A stretch of DNA of 64,000 bases. Source: SB11 sp037968475 (GTDB taxonomy: Bacteria > Bacteroidota > Bacteroidia > UBA8524). Numbering within the stretch: position 1 is the stretch's first letter; every line of letters starts with the position of its first letter. The stretch is taken from NCBI GenBank assembly GCA_037968475.1, contig JBBKVO010000022.1, forward strand, positions 1-64,000, in the 5' to 3' direction. The notes under the pieces are model-generated. The model worked only from the letters and a program-made list of their open reading frames with translations, had not been told where the DNA came from and searched no databases. This document shows, one piece after another, positions 1 through 8,519 of this stretch. A program made the position numbers and the translations under genes.

Positions 1-56
1 AACGCTTTGATCTCCTCAGGTTTGTAGTTCCCAACTTTTAATATTGGTCGTGCCAT
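1..56 (-). CDS. N-terminus of an incomplete gene, possibly a transposase
   Basis: An ATG at 56-54 on the minus strand opens a frame that runs off the left edge of the window. Only about 18 residues are visible, beginning MARPILKVGNYKPEE. A TATCTTTG box lies 16 bp before the start. The opening resembles helix-turn-helix transposases of the IS630 type from memory, but so short a piece cannot establish a family. Any other protein with a similar start would fit equally well. Confidence 0.35.
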   Translation of the reverse strand, partial: MARPILKVGNYKPEEIKA

Positions 57-71
57 AGCTTATCATTTTTT

Positions 72-79
72 CAAAGATA
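72..79 (-). promoter_or_regulatory. TAnnTTTG promoter box for the leftward gene
   Basis: Read on the minus strand this is TATCTTTG, the Bacteroidota -7 consensus. It lies 16 bp before the ATG of the truncated leftward gene. No clear -33 TTG was found at the usual spacing, so the assignment rests on the -7 box only. Confidence 0.35.
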
Positions 80-134
80 AACTTTTATTGTGTAATTTAT
101 AAATAGACTTTATGTAATATGTAAATTTGAAATA

Positions 135-578
135 GTGAGTTACGACCCTGAAAAAGACAAACCTATTTATGATGGCGAGGCATCGTTTGCCCCCTACCCA
201 CTTAGTGTAAGCTCGCCACAAATAAAACCCGAAGACAAGCGTTTGGTAAAAGGCACTGCCTACGAGGCCATGCAATACCAAGCGAACCAGCAAATTGCCC
301 TACTTCGCAAACAAGCCGAGCTAATACTGCAACAAGTAAAAGCCATAGAAGAGCGTGTACAAATATCGCGCAAGATATACGAAGCTGATATGCGTTTTAC
401 CCCCACCGCAGGCGAAACCTACCACCTATACCGCAAAAACGGTAAAAGTGTTATAACCATGATATCTCCTGAGGAATGGGGTGCAACTATGCCCTACGAT
501 GAGTATATTGCAAGTATGAAATTGCTTGCCGATAAAACGTGGGAAATTTTAAACAAAAATGAAAACGCTGAAATTTAA
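135..578 (+). CDS. DUF2452 family protein (C1orf50-like)
   Basis: A soluble 147-residue protein with a central helical, glutamine-rich stretch (about residues 45-80) followed by the signature YHLYRK (96-101) and ISPEEWG (110-116). These match, from memory, the conserved C-terminal block of DUF2452, the family that includes human C1orf50. The function is unknown. The GTG start is taken because the next in-frame ATG is at residue 46. A TAAATTTG box at 122-129 would start transcription almost at the GTG, so the message may be leaderless. Its end overlaps the next gene by 20 bp, suggesting coupled expression. Confidence 0.75.
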   Translation: MSYDPEKDKPIYDGEASFAPYPLSVSSPQIKPEDKRLVKGTAYEAMQYQANQQIALLRKQAELILQQVKAIEERVQISRKIYEADMRFTPTAGETYHLYRKNGKSVITMISPEEWGATMPYDEYIASMKLLADKTWEILNKNENAEI

Positions 579-1092
579 CCGATACACCGCCATACTTGCC
601 CTATTGCTATGCCTGCTTTACACCACCGCAGAGGCGCAAACCAACTATGCAGTACTAAGCAAAGCAGGCAAAAAAAAGCGTTATACCTTTATAGAAGGGC
701 AAGAACTTACCTACAAAGTACGTGGCGATGTAGGCTTTTTTACCGATGTAATTTTGAAAGTGCAAGACAGCGCACTGCAATTTGCAAGCTACACCCTTCC
801 ATACACCGATATTGAAACTATACTGATACACAAAAAAAAGCATATTATACCCAATAAAACCCTCCTTGCATATGGTGCAAACATATTAATATCAGCCGGA
901 ATACTAGAAATAGCCTACCGTGTCAACTCAGGCGGAGGCGTACACGCACTAGGCACACAAATGGCCTATTTAGCAACACCCATACCCGTGTTTTTCTTAG
1001 CCAATTGGGTATACAGTTGGTTTATAAAAACAGAATACACACTTTCTGCTGATGAATATCAACTGCGACCCGTAATTTTGCGGAAAGAATAA
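559..1092 (+). CDS. exported or membrane protein of unknown function
   Basis: A 177-residue protein that I do not recognise. Residues 1-27 form a typical signal peptide (basic start, leucine-rich core, AEA-Q cleavage-like site). The middle is a beta-rich segment with many lysines. Two hydrophobic stretches around residues 105-120 and 132-152 could be membrane helices. The gene starts inside the end of the DUF2452 gene and stops 6 bp before mnmE, so the three genes probably form one transcript. Nothing in the sequence points to a specific activity. Confidence 0.7.
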   Translation: MKTLKFNRYTAILALLLCLLYTTAEAQTNYAVLSKAGKKKRYTFIEGQELTYKVRGDVGFFTDVILKVQDSALQFASYTLPYTDIETILIHKKKHIIPNKTLLAYGANILISAGILEIAYRVNSGGGVHALGTQMAYLATPIPVFFLANWVYSWFIKTEYTLSADEYQLRPVILRKE

Positions 1093-1098
1093 GCAGTT

Positions 1099-2475
1099 TT
1101 GAGAGGATACAACCCCAACGATACCATAGCCGCCCTTGCCACACCCAGTGGTGTAGGTGCAATAGGAGTTTTACGCCTTAGTGGCGCACAAACCTTTGCC
1201 ATACTTGATAAAGTATTTACCGTAAAAAAACTGGCTGAAAAACCCAGCCATACCCTGCATTTTGGTAAGATAAAAGACGGAGATACGGTATTAGACGAGG
1301 TATTGGTATCTATCTTTAAAAATCCAAACTCGTACACAGGCGAAGATGTGGCCGAAATAAGCTGCCACGGTTCGCCCTTCATCCTACAAAAAGTATTAGA
1401 ACTGTTGGTGAATAGCGGTGCACGACTAGCCCAAGCGGGTGAGTTTACTCTGCGTGCCTTCCTCAACAAAAAGCTCGACCTATCGCAAGCCGAAGCCGTT
1501 GCTGACCTTATAAATGCCGATAGCGAAGCCAGCCACAAAACCGCCATCAACCAAATGCGCGGAGGTTTCTCAGAAAAGATACGCTCGCTACGCGAGCGAC
1601 TGGTAAACTTTGCTTCGTTGATAGAACTAGAACTCGATTTTGCCGAAGAAGACGTTGAATTTGCCAATCGCGACCAGCTGAAAGCCCTTGTATACGAAAT
1701 ACTGGGCGTGGTAAACGATTTGAAACAATCCTTCAAACTGGGTAACGTAATAAAAAACGGAATACCCACCGTAATAGCAGGCAAACCCAATGCAGGCAAA
1801 AGCACCCTGCTAAACGCCCTGCTTAATGAAGAACGCGCCATAGTGAGCGAAATAGCAGGCACAACCCGCGATACCATAGAAGAAGCCATGCAGTTAAACG
1901 GCATAGTTTTTAGGTTTATTGATACCGCAGGCATACGCACCCACAGCGATAGCGAGATAGAAAACATAGGCATTGGCCGTACCCACGAAAAAATAAAAAC
2001 AGCGTCGCTGCTTATTTACCTGTTTGATGTAAACACCACCACACCCCAAAGCCTTGCCGCAGAAATAGAAGCCCTAAACAACTACACCAACAAGCTGCTA
2101 TTGGTAGGCAACAAAACCGAAGGACAAAACACCCAACAACTGCAAAAACAATACGAAACATTGGGCGAAACCGTATTTATATCTTCAAAAGAAAAGAATA
2201 TAAGCCCCTTGTTGGCTGCCCTTGAAACCTTTGCCAATACCCACACCCACACTGCCGACCAAACCATAATTACCAACCTGCGCCACTACGAAGCCCTGCA
2301 ACACACCGCCACCGCCCTTGAAGCCGTTATAAACGGATTGGACACCGGCATTACAGGCGAGCTACTGGCCTTTGATATTCGCCGCTCGTTGCACTACTTG
2401 GGTGAGATAGTTGGCGATATAACCACCGACGATTTGCTGGCAAATATTTTCAGTAAGTTTTGTATTGGAAAGTAA
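1099..2475 (+). CDS. mnmE: tRNA uridine-5-carboxymethylaminomethyl modification GTPase MnmE
   Basis: MnmE acts with MnmG to install the cmnm5 group on wobble uridine 34 of certain tRNAs. The 458-residue length fits the family. The N-terminal formyl-THF-binding region (1-120) begins with the usual DTIAALATPSGVGAIGVLRLSG-like stretch. The G domain has GKPNAGKST (228-236), TTRDT, DTAGIR and an NKTE in place of NKxD. The protein ends with the conserved CIGK. It starts with TTG at 1099, only 6 bp after the preceding stop. The last six codons coincide with the left attachment site of the island that follows, and the insertion leaves the protein intact. Confidence 0.97.
   Translation: MRGYNPNDTIAALATPSGVGAIGVLRLSGAQTFAILDKVFTVKKLAEKPSHTLHFGKIKDGDTVLDEVLVSIFKNPNSYTGEDVAEISCHGSPFILQKVLELLVNSGARLAQAGEFTLRAFLNKKLDLSQAEAVADLINADSEASHKTAINQMRGGFSEKIRSLRERLVNFASLIELELDFAEEDVEFANRDQLKALVYEILGVVNDLKQSFKLGNVIKNGIPTVIAGKPNAGKSTLLNALLNEERAIVSEIAGTTRDTIEEAMQLNGIVFRFIDTAGIRTHSDSEIENIGIGRTHEKIKTASLLIYLFDVNTTTPQSLAAEIEALNNYTNKLLLVGNKTEGQNTQQLQKQYETLGETVFISSKEKNISPLLAALETFANTHTHTADQTIITNLRHYEALQHTATALEAVINGLDTGITGELLAFDIRRSLHYLGEIVGDITTDDLLANIFSKFCIGK
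2458..2475 (+). repeat. attL core, last codons of mnmE
   Basis: The sequence ttttgtattggaaagtaa covers the CIGK-stop codons of mnmE. It recurs at 14747-14764 with one change (A to G at the third base of the glycine codon), so both copies encode CIGK-stop. Confidence 0.85.
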
Positions 2476-2520
2476 CCACTACAAAACAACCAAACAACAA
2501 CTTTACTAAAAACACATATT

Positions 2521-2545
2521 AAGCCCTATAAACAGGGCTTTTTTT
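2521..2545 (+). terminator. rho-independent terminator downstream of mnmE
   Basis: AAGCCCT at 2521-2527 pairs with AGGGCTT at 2534-2540, followed by a T run. It lies inside the island, 45 bp past the mnmE stop. Confidence 0.75.
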
Positions 2546-2598
2546 ATGTGCATTGCTTTCGTATTGGTTTGCATTGATATTGGTTTGTTATGTAAAAG

Positions 2599-2617
2599 TT
2601 TGTACCTTCGTTGTACC
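2599..2617 (+). other. candidate integrase arm-binding sites, left end
   Basis: TTTGTACC at 2599-2606 and TTGTACC at 2611-2617 are direct repeats with an 11-bp period, about one helical turn. The same pair occurs near the right end of the island, as expected for arm-type sites of a tyrosine recombinase. Confidence 0.5.
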
Positions 2618-2620
2618 TCG

Positions 2621-2651
2621 AAGGGGCTATTTGACACTTAGCCCCTTTTTT
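2621..2651 (+). terminator. strong hairpin with T tail
   Basis: AAGGGGCTA (2621-2629) pairs perfectly with TAGCCCCTT (2639-2647) and is followed by T residues. It insulates the recombination region from the zinc-finger/helix-turn-helix gene at 2713. Confidence 0.65.
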
Positions 2652-2712
2652 GGGCGAAATTACTTGACACTTTTAAACACTTTTTAACAAAACAATACAA
2701 CTTTAAACAATA

Positions 2713-3261
2713 ATGGCTTCAAATATTCAGGTACAGCGAATTTGCCAATACTGTGATAAGGAATTTACCGCCCGTACTACTGTTACACAGTATTGCAGCG
2801 ATGTATGTGCCAAGCGTGGGTATAAAGTCCGCAAAAGGGCTGAAAAGGTGGAAAAGAGCAACAAAGAGACTAAGGCAATAAAAGAAAAACCAATAGCTGA
2901 TGTAAACGCAAAAGTGTTTTTATCAGTGCGAGAGGTTGCCACACTTATTGGCTGTTCACGCCAAACAGTTTACGGTATTATCAATTCAGGTAGGCTTAAT
3001 GCTGTAAACTTAAAAGAAAAGAAAACCATTATTAGGCGGGTGGATATTGACAAACTTTTTGAACTGCCACAACCTCAAAAGCAACCCCAACCCACACAAT
3101 ACAAAATAGAAGATTGCTATAATATTGGTGAAGTGCTAAACAAGTATAGTGTTTCAGAAAAAGCAATACAGGATATAATAAAGCGTAACAGTATACCCAA
3201 ACAAAAGCAAGGCAAGTTTACCTACGTGCCCAAAACAATGATTGATAGCATATTTAACTAA
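2713..3261 (+). CDS. zinc-finger and helix-turn-helix DNA-binding protein
   Basis: A 182-residue protein with a four-cysteine zinc-binding cluster (C11, C14, C28, C32). A lysine-rich linker follows, then a MerR/excisionase-type helix-turn-helix at about 69-115. A second possible helix-turn-helix lies near 133-175. Proteins of this design often sit immediately upstream of integrases in Bacteroidota mobile elements, as here with a 9-bp gap. It probably regulates the integrase or directs excision. It is cotranscribed with the integrase, and the ATG at 2713 follows an A-rich leader. Confidence 0.8.
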   Translation: MASNIQVQRICQYCDKEFTARTTVTQYCSDVCAKRGYKVRKRAEKVEKSNKETKAIKEKPIADVNAKVFLSVREVATLIGCSRQTVYGIINSGRLNAVNLKEKKTIIRRVDIDKLFELPQPQKQPQPTQYKIEDCYNIGEVLNKYSVSEKAIQDIIKRNSIPKQKQGKFTYVPKTMIDSIFN

Positions 3262-3270
3262 ATACTACCA

Positions 3271-4416
3271 ATGGCAATAAAAGTGAAGTTAAGGCAAAAA
3301 GCAATTTCAGGTAATAGGCAAAGTTTGTATTTAGACTTTTACCCACCTATACCCCACCCCGAAACGGGGCAACCCACCCGCCGCGATTTTTTGGGGCTTT
3401 ACCTTATGGATAAACCCAAACACCCGTTGGATAAACAAGCCAATAAAGAAACCTTGCAATTGGCTGAACAGATACGGCAAAAAAAAGATAACGAGCTTAA
3501 CAAACCCGAAATATATACAAGCTACGAATTAGAGCAACTGAAGATAAAAGAACAGGGCGAAAGCTCGTTTATAGCGTACTTTAAAACCTTAACCGACAAA
3601 CGCAAAGCATCAAACCACGATAATTGGGTATCGGCTTTGCATTATCTTCAAAAGTTTACAGGGGGTAATTTGCTATTTAGCCAAGTAACCCAAAAATGGT
3701 GTGCTGATTTTCGCGACTACCTGTTAACCGTGCCAAGCAACCGTAGCACCAATACTACCCAAACCACCCTTGCCCAAAATTCGGCGGTATCGTATTTTAA
3801 TAAATTAAAAGCCGCACTAAAACAAGCGTACAAAGACGGCCTTTTACCCACTGATATAAACGCCAAAGTTTCTACCATTAAACCCGCCGAAACCCAAAGA
3901 GAATATTTAAGCCTCGACGAATTACGAACCGTAGCGAACATTCCCTGCCAAATGCCTGTACTAAAACAAGCCGCCCTATTTTCAGCATTAACAGGGCTTC
4001 GCTTTTCTGATATTGAAAAACTAACGTGGGGCGAAGTGGGGCACAGTAACGAAGCAGGGCACTACCTGCAATACAGGCAACAAAAAACCAAAGGGGCTGA
4101 AGTATTACCCATTTCTGAAGGTGCTTTTGAATTGTTGGGCACACAAGGCAACCCCAACCAAAAAGTATTTACAGGGCTTAAATATTCGGCCTTTGCCAAC
4201 AAATACCTAAAACAGTGGGTAGCCAATGCAGGTATAAGCAAAAATATAACCTTTCATTGTTTTAGGCATACTTATGCCACCCTACAACTAAGTTTAGGCA
4301 CTGATATATATACCGTATCAAAAATGCTAGGGCATAAAGAATTAAAAACAACCCAAGTGTATACAAAGGTGGTAGACAAAGCCAAACGTGAGGCGGCTGA
4401 TAGGATTAAATTATAA
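3271..4416 (+). CDS. tyrosine recombinase (site-specific integrase)
   Basis: A 381-residue integrase. An N-terminal arm-binding-like region (1-90) is followed by a SAM-like core-binding domain (about 95-195) and the catalytic domain. Catalytic residues are visible: R244 in TGLRFSD, the beta-hairpin lysine near 272-274, H329-x-x-R332 in HCFRHTY, H355 in LGH and the nucleophile Y364. All are present, so the enzyme should be active. Its position beside attL and the att repeat at mnmE suggest it catalyses integration at the mnmE 3' end. The closest architecture is the integrases of Bacteroidota genomic islands. Confidence 0.95.
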   Translation: MAIKVKLRQKAISGNRQSLYLDFYPPIPHPETGQPTRRDFLGLYLMDKPKHPLDKQANKETLQLAEQIRQKKDNELNKPEIYTSYELEQLKIKEQGESSFIAYFKTLTDKRKASNHDNWVSALHYLQKFTGGNLLFSQVTQKWCADFRDYLLTVPSNRSTNTTQTTLAQNSAVSYFNKLKAALKQAYKDGLLPTDINAKVSTIKPAETQREYLSLDELRTVANIPCQMPVLKQAALFSALTGLRFSDIEKLTWGEVGHSNEAGHYLQYRQQKTKGAEVLPISEGAFELLGTQGNPNQKVFTGLKYSAFANKYLKQWVANAGISKNITFHCFRHTYATLQLSLGTDIYTVSKMLGHKELKTTQVYTKVVDKAKREAADRIKL

Positions 4417-4426
4417 TAGTAAAACG

Positions 4427-5317
4427 ATGTATATAAAAGAAGGGAAAAAAAGCACAGCATACCGTCTTGACAATACTTATATGTATGAATACGATAGACC
4501 GTTTGATAGTTACGAATTAGATTTATCAGAAGATGTTGAATATGATTTTAAAGACATTAACAGAAGCATACAAAACGTTATTAAGTCATTGTTCAACTTT
4601 GATGAAAATTTTGATGATTTAGGTTTTGGCTTTGGACATTTCAAAGCCACAGGTAAAGGAATACCCCTAGATGACACCCTTAATGACTGGAAAGAGTGTT
4701 TTATACACTTTACACAAACTTTGTGGCAAGACCAACAGGACAAAGTTATTCGTATGTGTATAGATTATGCTGAGACCTGTTTAGCATTTCACAGAGAATA
4801 TTGTGATGTATGTGATAAATTTGGAGATTGCACGGCTACATCAATATGGAAATATCGAATCTACCATACAGCACAAGTATATAATAGCATAAACCCAAAT
4901 GGAGCAGATAATATTTTGCTGAAATATGCAGATATTAAAGTCTTTGATTTTCAGAATACGCGAAAATCAATTTTAAAAGCTGATTGCATTGAAAAATTGA
5001 TTGAGGTATTAACACCCTATTTTGACAATAATAATGAGTTAGTGGCTGCTTTAACAAGTGTTAAAGAACCTAAGCATAAACTCTTATTCAACGGAAGCGG
5101 AAACCTCTTAGGCAATCTATTTGGACAGTTGTATGCAAACGGGCACGTCGTAGGTAAGAAATACGAACTAAAAGATTTTATTAAATCAAGGTTTAGATAT
5201 AAGAATGCTGGTAATATCATAGAGTTTAAAGATAAATATTTAGGCAAACTCATTGAAGGCACTGAAAATACTTGCAAAGTACCTATCACAAACGTAAATG
5301 AATGGAAAATAAAGTAG
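4427..5317 (+). CDS. island protein of unknown function
   Basis: A 296-residue soluble protein that I cannot place. I chose the ATG at 4427, 11 bp after the integrase stop, over an in-frame ATG at 4388 inside the integrase gene. It is rich in aromatic and acidic residues. A cysteine cluster lies in the middle (CLAFHREYCDVCDKFGDC), about residues 118-135, and could bind metal. The C-terminal third is basic and may bind nucleic acid. It follows the integrase on the same strand and may be cargo or an accessory recombination factor. Confidence 0.65.
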   Translation: MYIKEGKKSTAYRLDNTYMYEYDRPFDSYELDLSEDVEYDFKDINRSIQNVIKSLFNFDENFDDLGFGFGHFKATGKGIPLDDTLNDWKECFIHFTQTLWQDQQDKVIRMCIDYAETCLAFHREYCDVCDKFGDCTATSIWKYRIYHTAQVYNSINPNGADNILLKYADIKVFDFQNTRKSILKADCIEKLIEVLTPYFDNNNELVAALTSVKEPKHKLLFNGSGNLLGNLFGQLYANGHVVGKKYELKDFIKSRFRYKNAGNIIEFKDKYLGKLIEGTENTCKVPITNVNEWKIK

Positions 5318-5401
5318 TGGGTTTTTTGTGGGGAAACTTTTTCCCCCTTGTATCCCTACAAAACACCAATATAGTATTGCATAACAATTTTAAAAAAGGT
5401 T

Positions 5402-5731
5402 ATGCAAAATATAACAATAACACAAATTACCCCGCCCGAACTTGAAACACTAATTGAAAATACAATTAAGAAGGTTTTAAGCGTTCAACAAACACCACCC
5501 TACCCACAGGCAGACGAAGTATTAACAATTAAGCAAGCTGCCCAACTGCTTTGCCTATCAGTCCCAACCATATACGGTTTGGTGCATCGTGCAGAAATAC
5601 CAGTAAGCAAACGTGGTAAACGCCTGTACTTTTCAAAGGTAGAATTAACCCAATGGATAAAAGACGGGCGTAAAAAAACCACCAAAGAAATAGCGGCTGA
5701 GGCTGAACATTATTTAAAATCAAAAAAATAG
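5402..5731 (+). CDS. excisionase-like helix-turn-helix protein
   Basis: A 109-residue protein. Residues 41-89 form a MerR/HTH_17-type DNA-binding fold (LTIKQAAQLL, then PTIYGLVHR and a beta-hairpin wing ending in YFSKVELTQWI). Proteins like this act as excisionases or replication regulators in Bacteroidota elements. The gene ends 9 bp before the DUF3987 gene, which suggests an operon with the replication module. An 84-bp spacer separates it from the unknown gene upstream and may contain its promoter. The exact role is inferred from family and position. Confidence 0.75.
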   Translation: MQNITITQITPPELETLIENTIKKVLSVQQTPPYPQADEVLTIKQAAQLLCLSVPTIYGLVHRAEIPVSKRGKRLYFSKVELTQWIKDGRKKTTKEIAAEAEHYLKSKK

Positions 5732-5740
5732 GGGTAAGAT

Positions 5741-7204
5741 ATGCAACTACATAACAAAACCCCTGAAAATCTTTTGGTAGAAGATACGGGTAAAGATACG
5801 AGTTTTAATGGTGTTAATCAACTCCACAGTGGGTTTTCTATTGAAGACATAAAGACTGAAGTTGAAGCTAAATTTACAAAGAATGAAGCTCCACCCTTTA
5901 ATAACAACCCCTTTCCAATAGAAGCATTACCTCTATCTATTCAACAAATAATTACAACTACAAACCAAACCTTAAACTTTCCTATTGATTATATTGGGGC
6001 TTCACTATTGTATGCAACTTCGGTTGCAATTGGCAACACCCATATAGCACAAATAAAAAATGGTTTTCAACAAAGTGCGGTTTTATACCTTGCTCTTGTG
6101 GGCAGGGCTGGCACAAATAAAAGTGCACCATTAGAGTTTGCGCTAAAGCCCATATTTAATAAAGATAAAAAAGCATTTGACACATATACAAATCAAAATG
6201 AGGCTTATACCCATACTTTAAAACAATACACAAACAATAAGGACAAAACCATCAATAGAGAACCTATAAAACCTTATTTGGAAAAGGTTTTACTTTCAGA
6301 CTATACGCCTGAAGCCTTAACCAATGTGCATAAAAATAACAAACGGGGTATAGGTATATATGTTGACGAATTAGCAGGGTGGATTAAAAACTTTAATAGA
6401 TACAATAATGGTAGTGAAATTGAATTTTGGTTAAGCAATTGGAGTGGCAAACCAATAAATATTGATAGAAAAAAAGATGAACCCGTTTATATTCCACACT
6501 CTTTTATATCAGTAGCAGGAACAATTCAAAACAGTCTTTTAAAAGAACTTGCAAAAGATAATCGAAACCAAAACGGCTTTATTGATAGAATACTATTTGT
6601 AATGCCTGACAACTTGCAAAAGCAACATTGGAACGAAAAGGAATTACCAATTCAAATAAATGATTTGTGGCAACAAAAAGTTTCAGACTTATTGAATTTG
6701 CCTTGTTCATTCGATGGAACGACTATTAAACCAAAAGTTTTAGAGTTTTCCATTGATGCTAAAAAGCTGCTTTTTAGTTGGCAACAACAAAATACTGACT
6801 TATGTAATAATGCTGAAAGTGAAGCAATTGGCAGTATGTACAGCAAAATGGATATGTACATTGTAAGGTTTGCATTAATCCTTGAAATACTAAAAGGGGC
6901 TTGTAATGATATTACACCCGATTTAATAGGCACTGAATCAGTTGATGGTGCAATTAAATTAACAGAATATTTTAAAAATACAGCCTTAAAAGTTCATGGT
7001 ATCATTAATAATTTTAAGCCCATTGATACTGAACCCGAAATAAAACAAACTGTTTACGATGCTTTACCACCTGAATTTGCGACAAGTGAAGGGGTAAAAA
7101 TTGCAAAAGATTTGGGTATGCCTGAAAGAACTTTTAAAAACTTTATTAAAGATAAAAAGCTGTTTTTAAATACTAAGCATGGTGAACACAAGAAACTTCA
7201 ATAA
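5741..7204 (+). CDS. DUF3987 family helicase-like protein
   Basis: A 487-residue protein of the DUF3987 type, P-loop proteins found with primases in mobile elements. The Walker A-like motif is GRAGTNKS (121-128). An acidic Walker B-like IYVDELAGW follows at about 206-214. The C-terminus carries a helix-turn-helix-like segment (about 445-480). It is followed by a toprim-type protein, so together they could unwind and prime element DNA or control copy number. The GTNKS form differs from the classical GKT/S loop, but variants are usual in this family. Confidence 0.8.
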   Translation: MQLHNKTPENLLVEDTGKDTSFNGVNQLHSGFSIEDIKTEVEAKFTKNEAPPFNNNPFPIEALPLSIQQIITTTNQTLNFPIDYIGASLLYATSVAIGNTHIAQIKNGFQQSAVLYLALVGRAGTNKSAPLEFALKPIFNKDKKAFDTYTNQNEAYTHTLKQYTNNKDKTINREPIKPYLEKVLLSDYTPEALTNVHKNNKRGIGIYVDELAGWIKNFNRYNNGSEIEFWLSNWSGKPINIDRKKDEPVYIPHSFISVAGTIQNSLLKELAKDNRNQNGFIDRILFVMPDNLQKQHWNEKELPIQINDLWQQKVSDLLNLPCSFDGTTIKPKVLEFSIDAKKLLFSWQQQNTDLCNNAESEAIGSMYSKMDMYIVRFALILEILKGACNDITPDLIGTESVDGAIKLTEYFKNTALKVHGIINNFKPIDTEPEIKQTVYDALPPEFATSEGVKIAKDLGMPERTFKNFIKDKKLFLNTKHGEHKKLQ

Positions 7205-7288
7205 CCTGAGTTGCATTTTCAGCACTTTCAGCACTTTAAAACCTCAAAATGCAAATAATGCAGAAAGTGCAAGACTAATAAGAATTTT

Positions 7289-8308
7289 GTGAGCGCATAC
7301 AAATACATATTTCAGCCATATAGTAGTAATTCAAAACAAACCTGCCCCAACTGTGGCAAGCCAAAAGTATTTACCCGTTATATAGATGTTGAAACAAACG
7401 AGGTATTAGCCCCCAACGTGGGTAAATGCGACCGTGAAGATAAATGCGGCTACCACTACCCACCAAAACAATACTTTGCCGATAGTGGAGATACTACACC
7501 CACCACACCCGTGTACCATCCACCCAAAAAAACACAAACACCCCCCACATATATAAACCCTGCAATAGTTGAGGGTAGCTTTAAATACTTTAGTAACAAC
7601 CATTTTGTAAGCTACTTAAACACCCTGTTTGGGGTAGAAACAACCAACACAATACTAAAAACCTACCCCATAGGTACATCAAAACACTGGCAGGGGGCAA
7701 CAGTATTTTGGCAGGTAGATAGTTTAGGTAAAGTTCGTACAGGTAAAATAATGCTATACAACCCCACAACGGGCAAACGGGTAAAAGAACCACACAATTG
7801 TATCACTTGGGCACACAGCGTGTTAAAACAGCCTGATTTCACCCTAAAACAATGCCTGTTTGGTGAGCATTTAATCACCCAATACCCCAATAAACCCATA
7901 GCCATAGTAGAAAGTGAAAAAACCGCCATTATAGCAAACGTATATATGCCAAATTACAATTGGTTAGCAACAGGCGGGGCACAAAACCTTACTAAAGAAA
8001 TGTGTATACCCTTGCGGGGAAAAAAGATAGTGCTGTTTCCTGATGTGAACCAGCACCACAAATGGAAACAAACAGCAGCAGGCATACTATTGCCACAAAC
8101 CCAAATTTCAGTTTCCGATTATTTAGAAAAAAACGCCACCCCTCGAATGCGTGAACAAGGCGCAGACCTTGCCGATATACTTATAAAACCCGACCCCGTT
8201 GCAGGTTGGGCACTCACAGATTATAATTACCCTGTGATGTGGGATTTGAACAAAAACATTAGACTAACTAAATTTTGTTTTAATTTGAGGCAAGGATTAA
8301 ATTTTTGA
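7289..8308 (+). CDS. DUF6371-type toprim primase-like protein
   Basis: A 339-residue protein starting with GTG at 7289. The N-terminus has a zinc-binding set (C19, C22, C47, C53), as in primase zinc domains. The middle holds a toprim-like core with VESEKTA (about 207-213) and a later LFPDVNQ segment supplying the acidic pair. Such proteins pair with DUF3987 proteins in Bacteroidota islands. It is probably a primase or regulator for the element. The spacer before it contains repeated GCACTTTC and its complement GAAAGTGC, which can form a hairpin. Confidence 0.75.
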   Translation: MSAYKYIFQPYSSNSKQTCPNCGKPKVFTRYIDVETNEVLAPNVGKCDREDKCGYHYPPKQYFADSGDTTPTTPVYHPPKKTQTPPTYINPAIVEGSFKYFSNNHFVSYLNTLFGVETTNTILKTYPIGTSKHWQGATVFWQVDSLGKVRTGKIMLYNPTTGKRVKEPHNCITWAHSVLKQPDFTLKQCLFGEHLITQYPNKPIAIVESEKTAIIANVYMPNYNWLATGGAQNLTKEMCIPLRGKKIVLFPDVNQHHKWKQTAAGILLPQTQISVSDYLEKNATPRMREQGADLADILIKPDPVAGWALTDYNYPVMWDLNKNIRLTKFCFNLRQGLNF

Positions 8309-8319
8309 AGCAAATAGAA

Positions 8320-8430
8320 ATGAAGAAGGGCATCAAACTTATCGACAATTCAGCAAATGAGTATCAGTTAGGGGCAGTTTTAAAAGAAATGCTTTGTGAT
8401 AGTAGCTTGGCTACCCTACAAATTGGTTAA
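8320..8430 (+). pseudogene. 36-codon fragment, possible remnant of a helicase N-terminus
   Basis: A short frame from the ATG at 8320 encodes MKKGIKLIDNSANEYQLGAV and ends at TAA 8428-8430. The LIDNS start followed by a short helix is reminiscent of the N-termini of phospholipase-D/SNF2 helicases often found in defence islands. No continuation is present in any frame nearby. It may be a decayed gene displaced when res-mod arrived, or chance coding. Confidence 0.3.
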
Positions 8431-8446
8431 TGACGTTCAATACGAA

Positions 8447-8473
8447 AACCTTGCATTATAGGTAATGCAGGTT
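8447..8473 (+). promoter_or_regulatory. inverted repeat upstream of the type III system
   Basis: AACC-TTGCATTA pairs with TAATGCA-GGTT across a short loop. A second small dyad, AACC-aaaaa-GGTT, lies just before the res start. There is no T run, so this is more likely a regulatory site than a terminator. Confidence 0.3.
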
Positions 8474-8519
8474 GCTGAAAATAAAATAAGTGTTTAACCA
8501 AAAAGGTTGGTAAAAAATT

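Noticed and set aside
1059..1973. 304-codon minus-strand frame across mnmE
   Set aside because: It is a serine-rich antisense shadow of mnmE with no recognisable domain.
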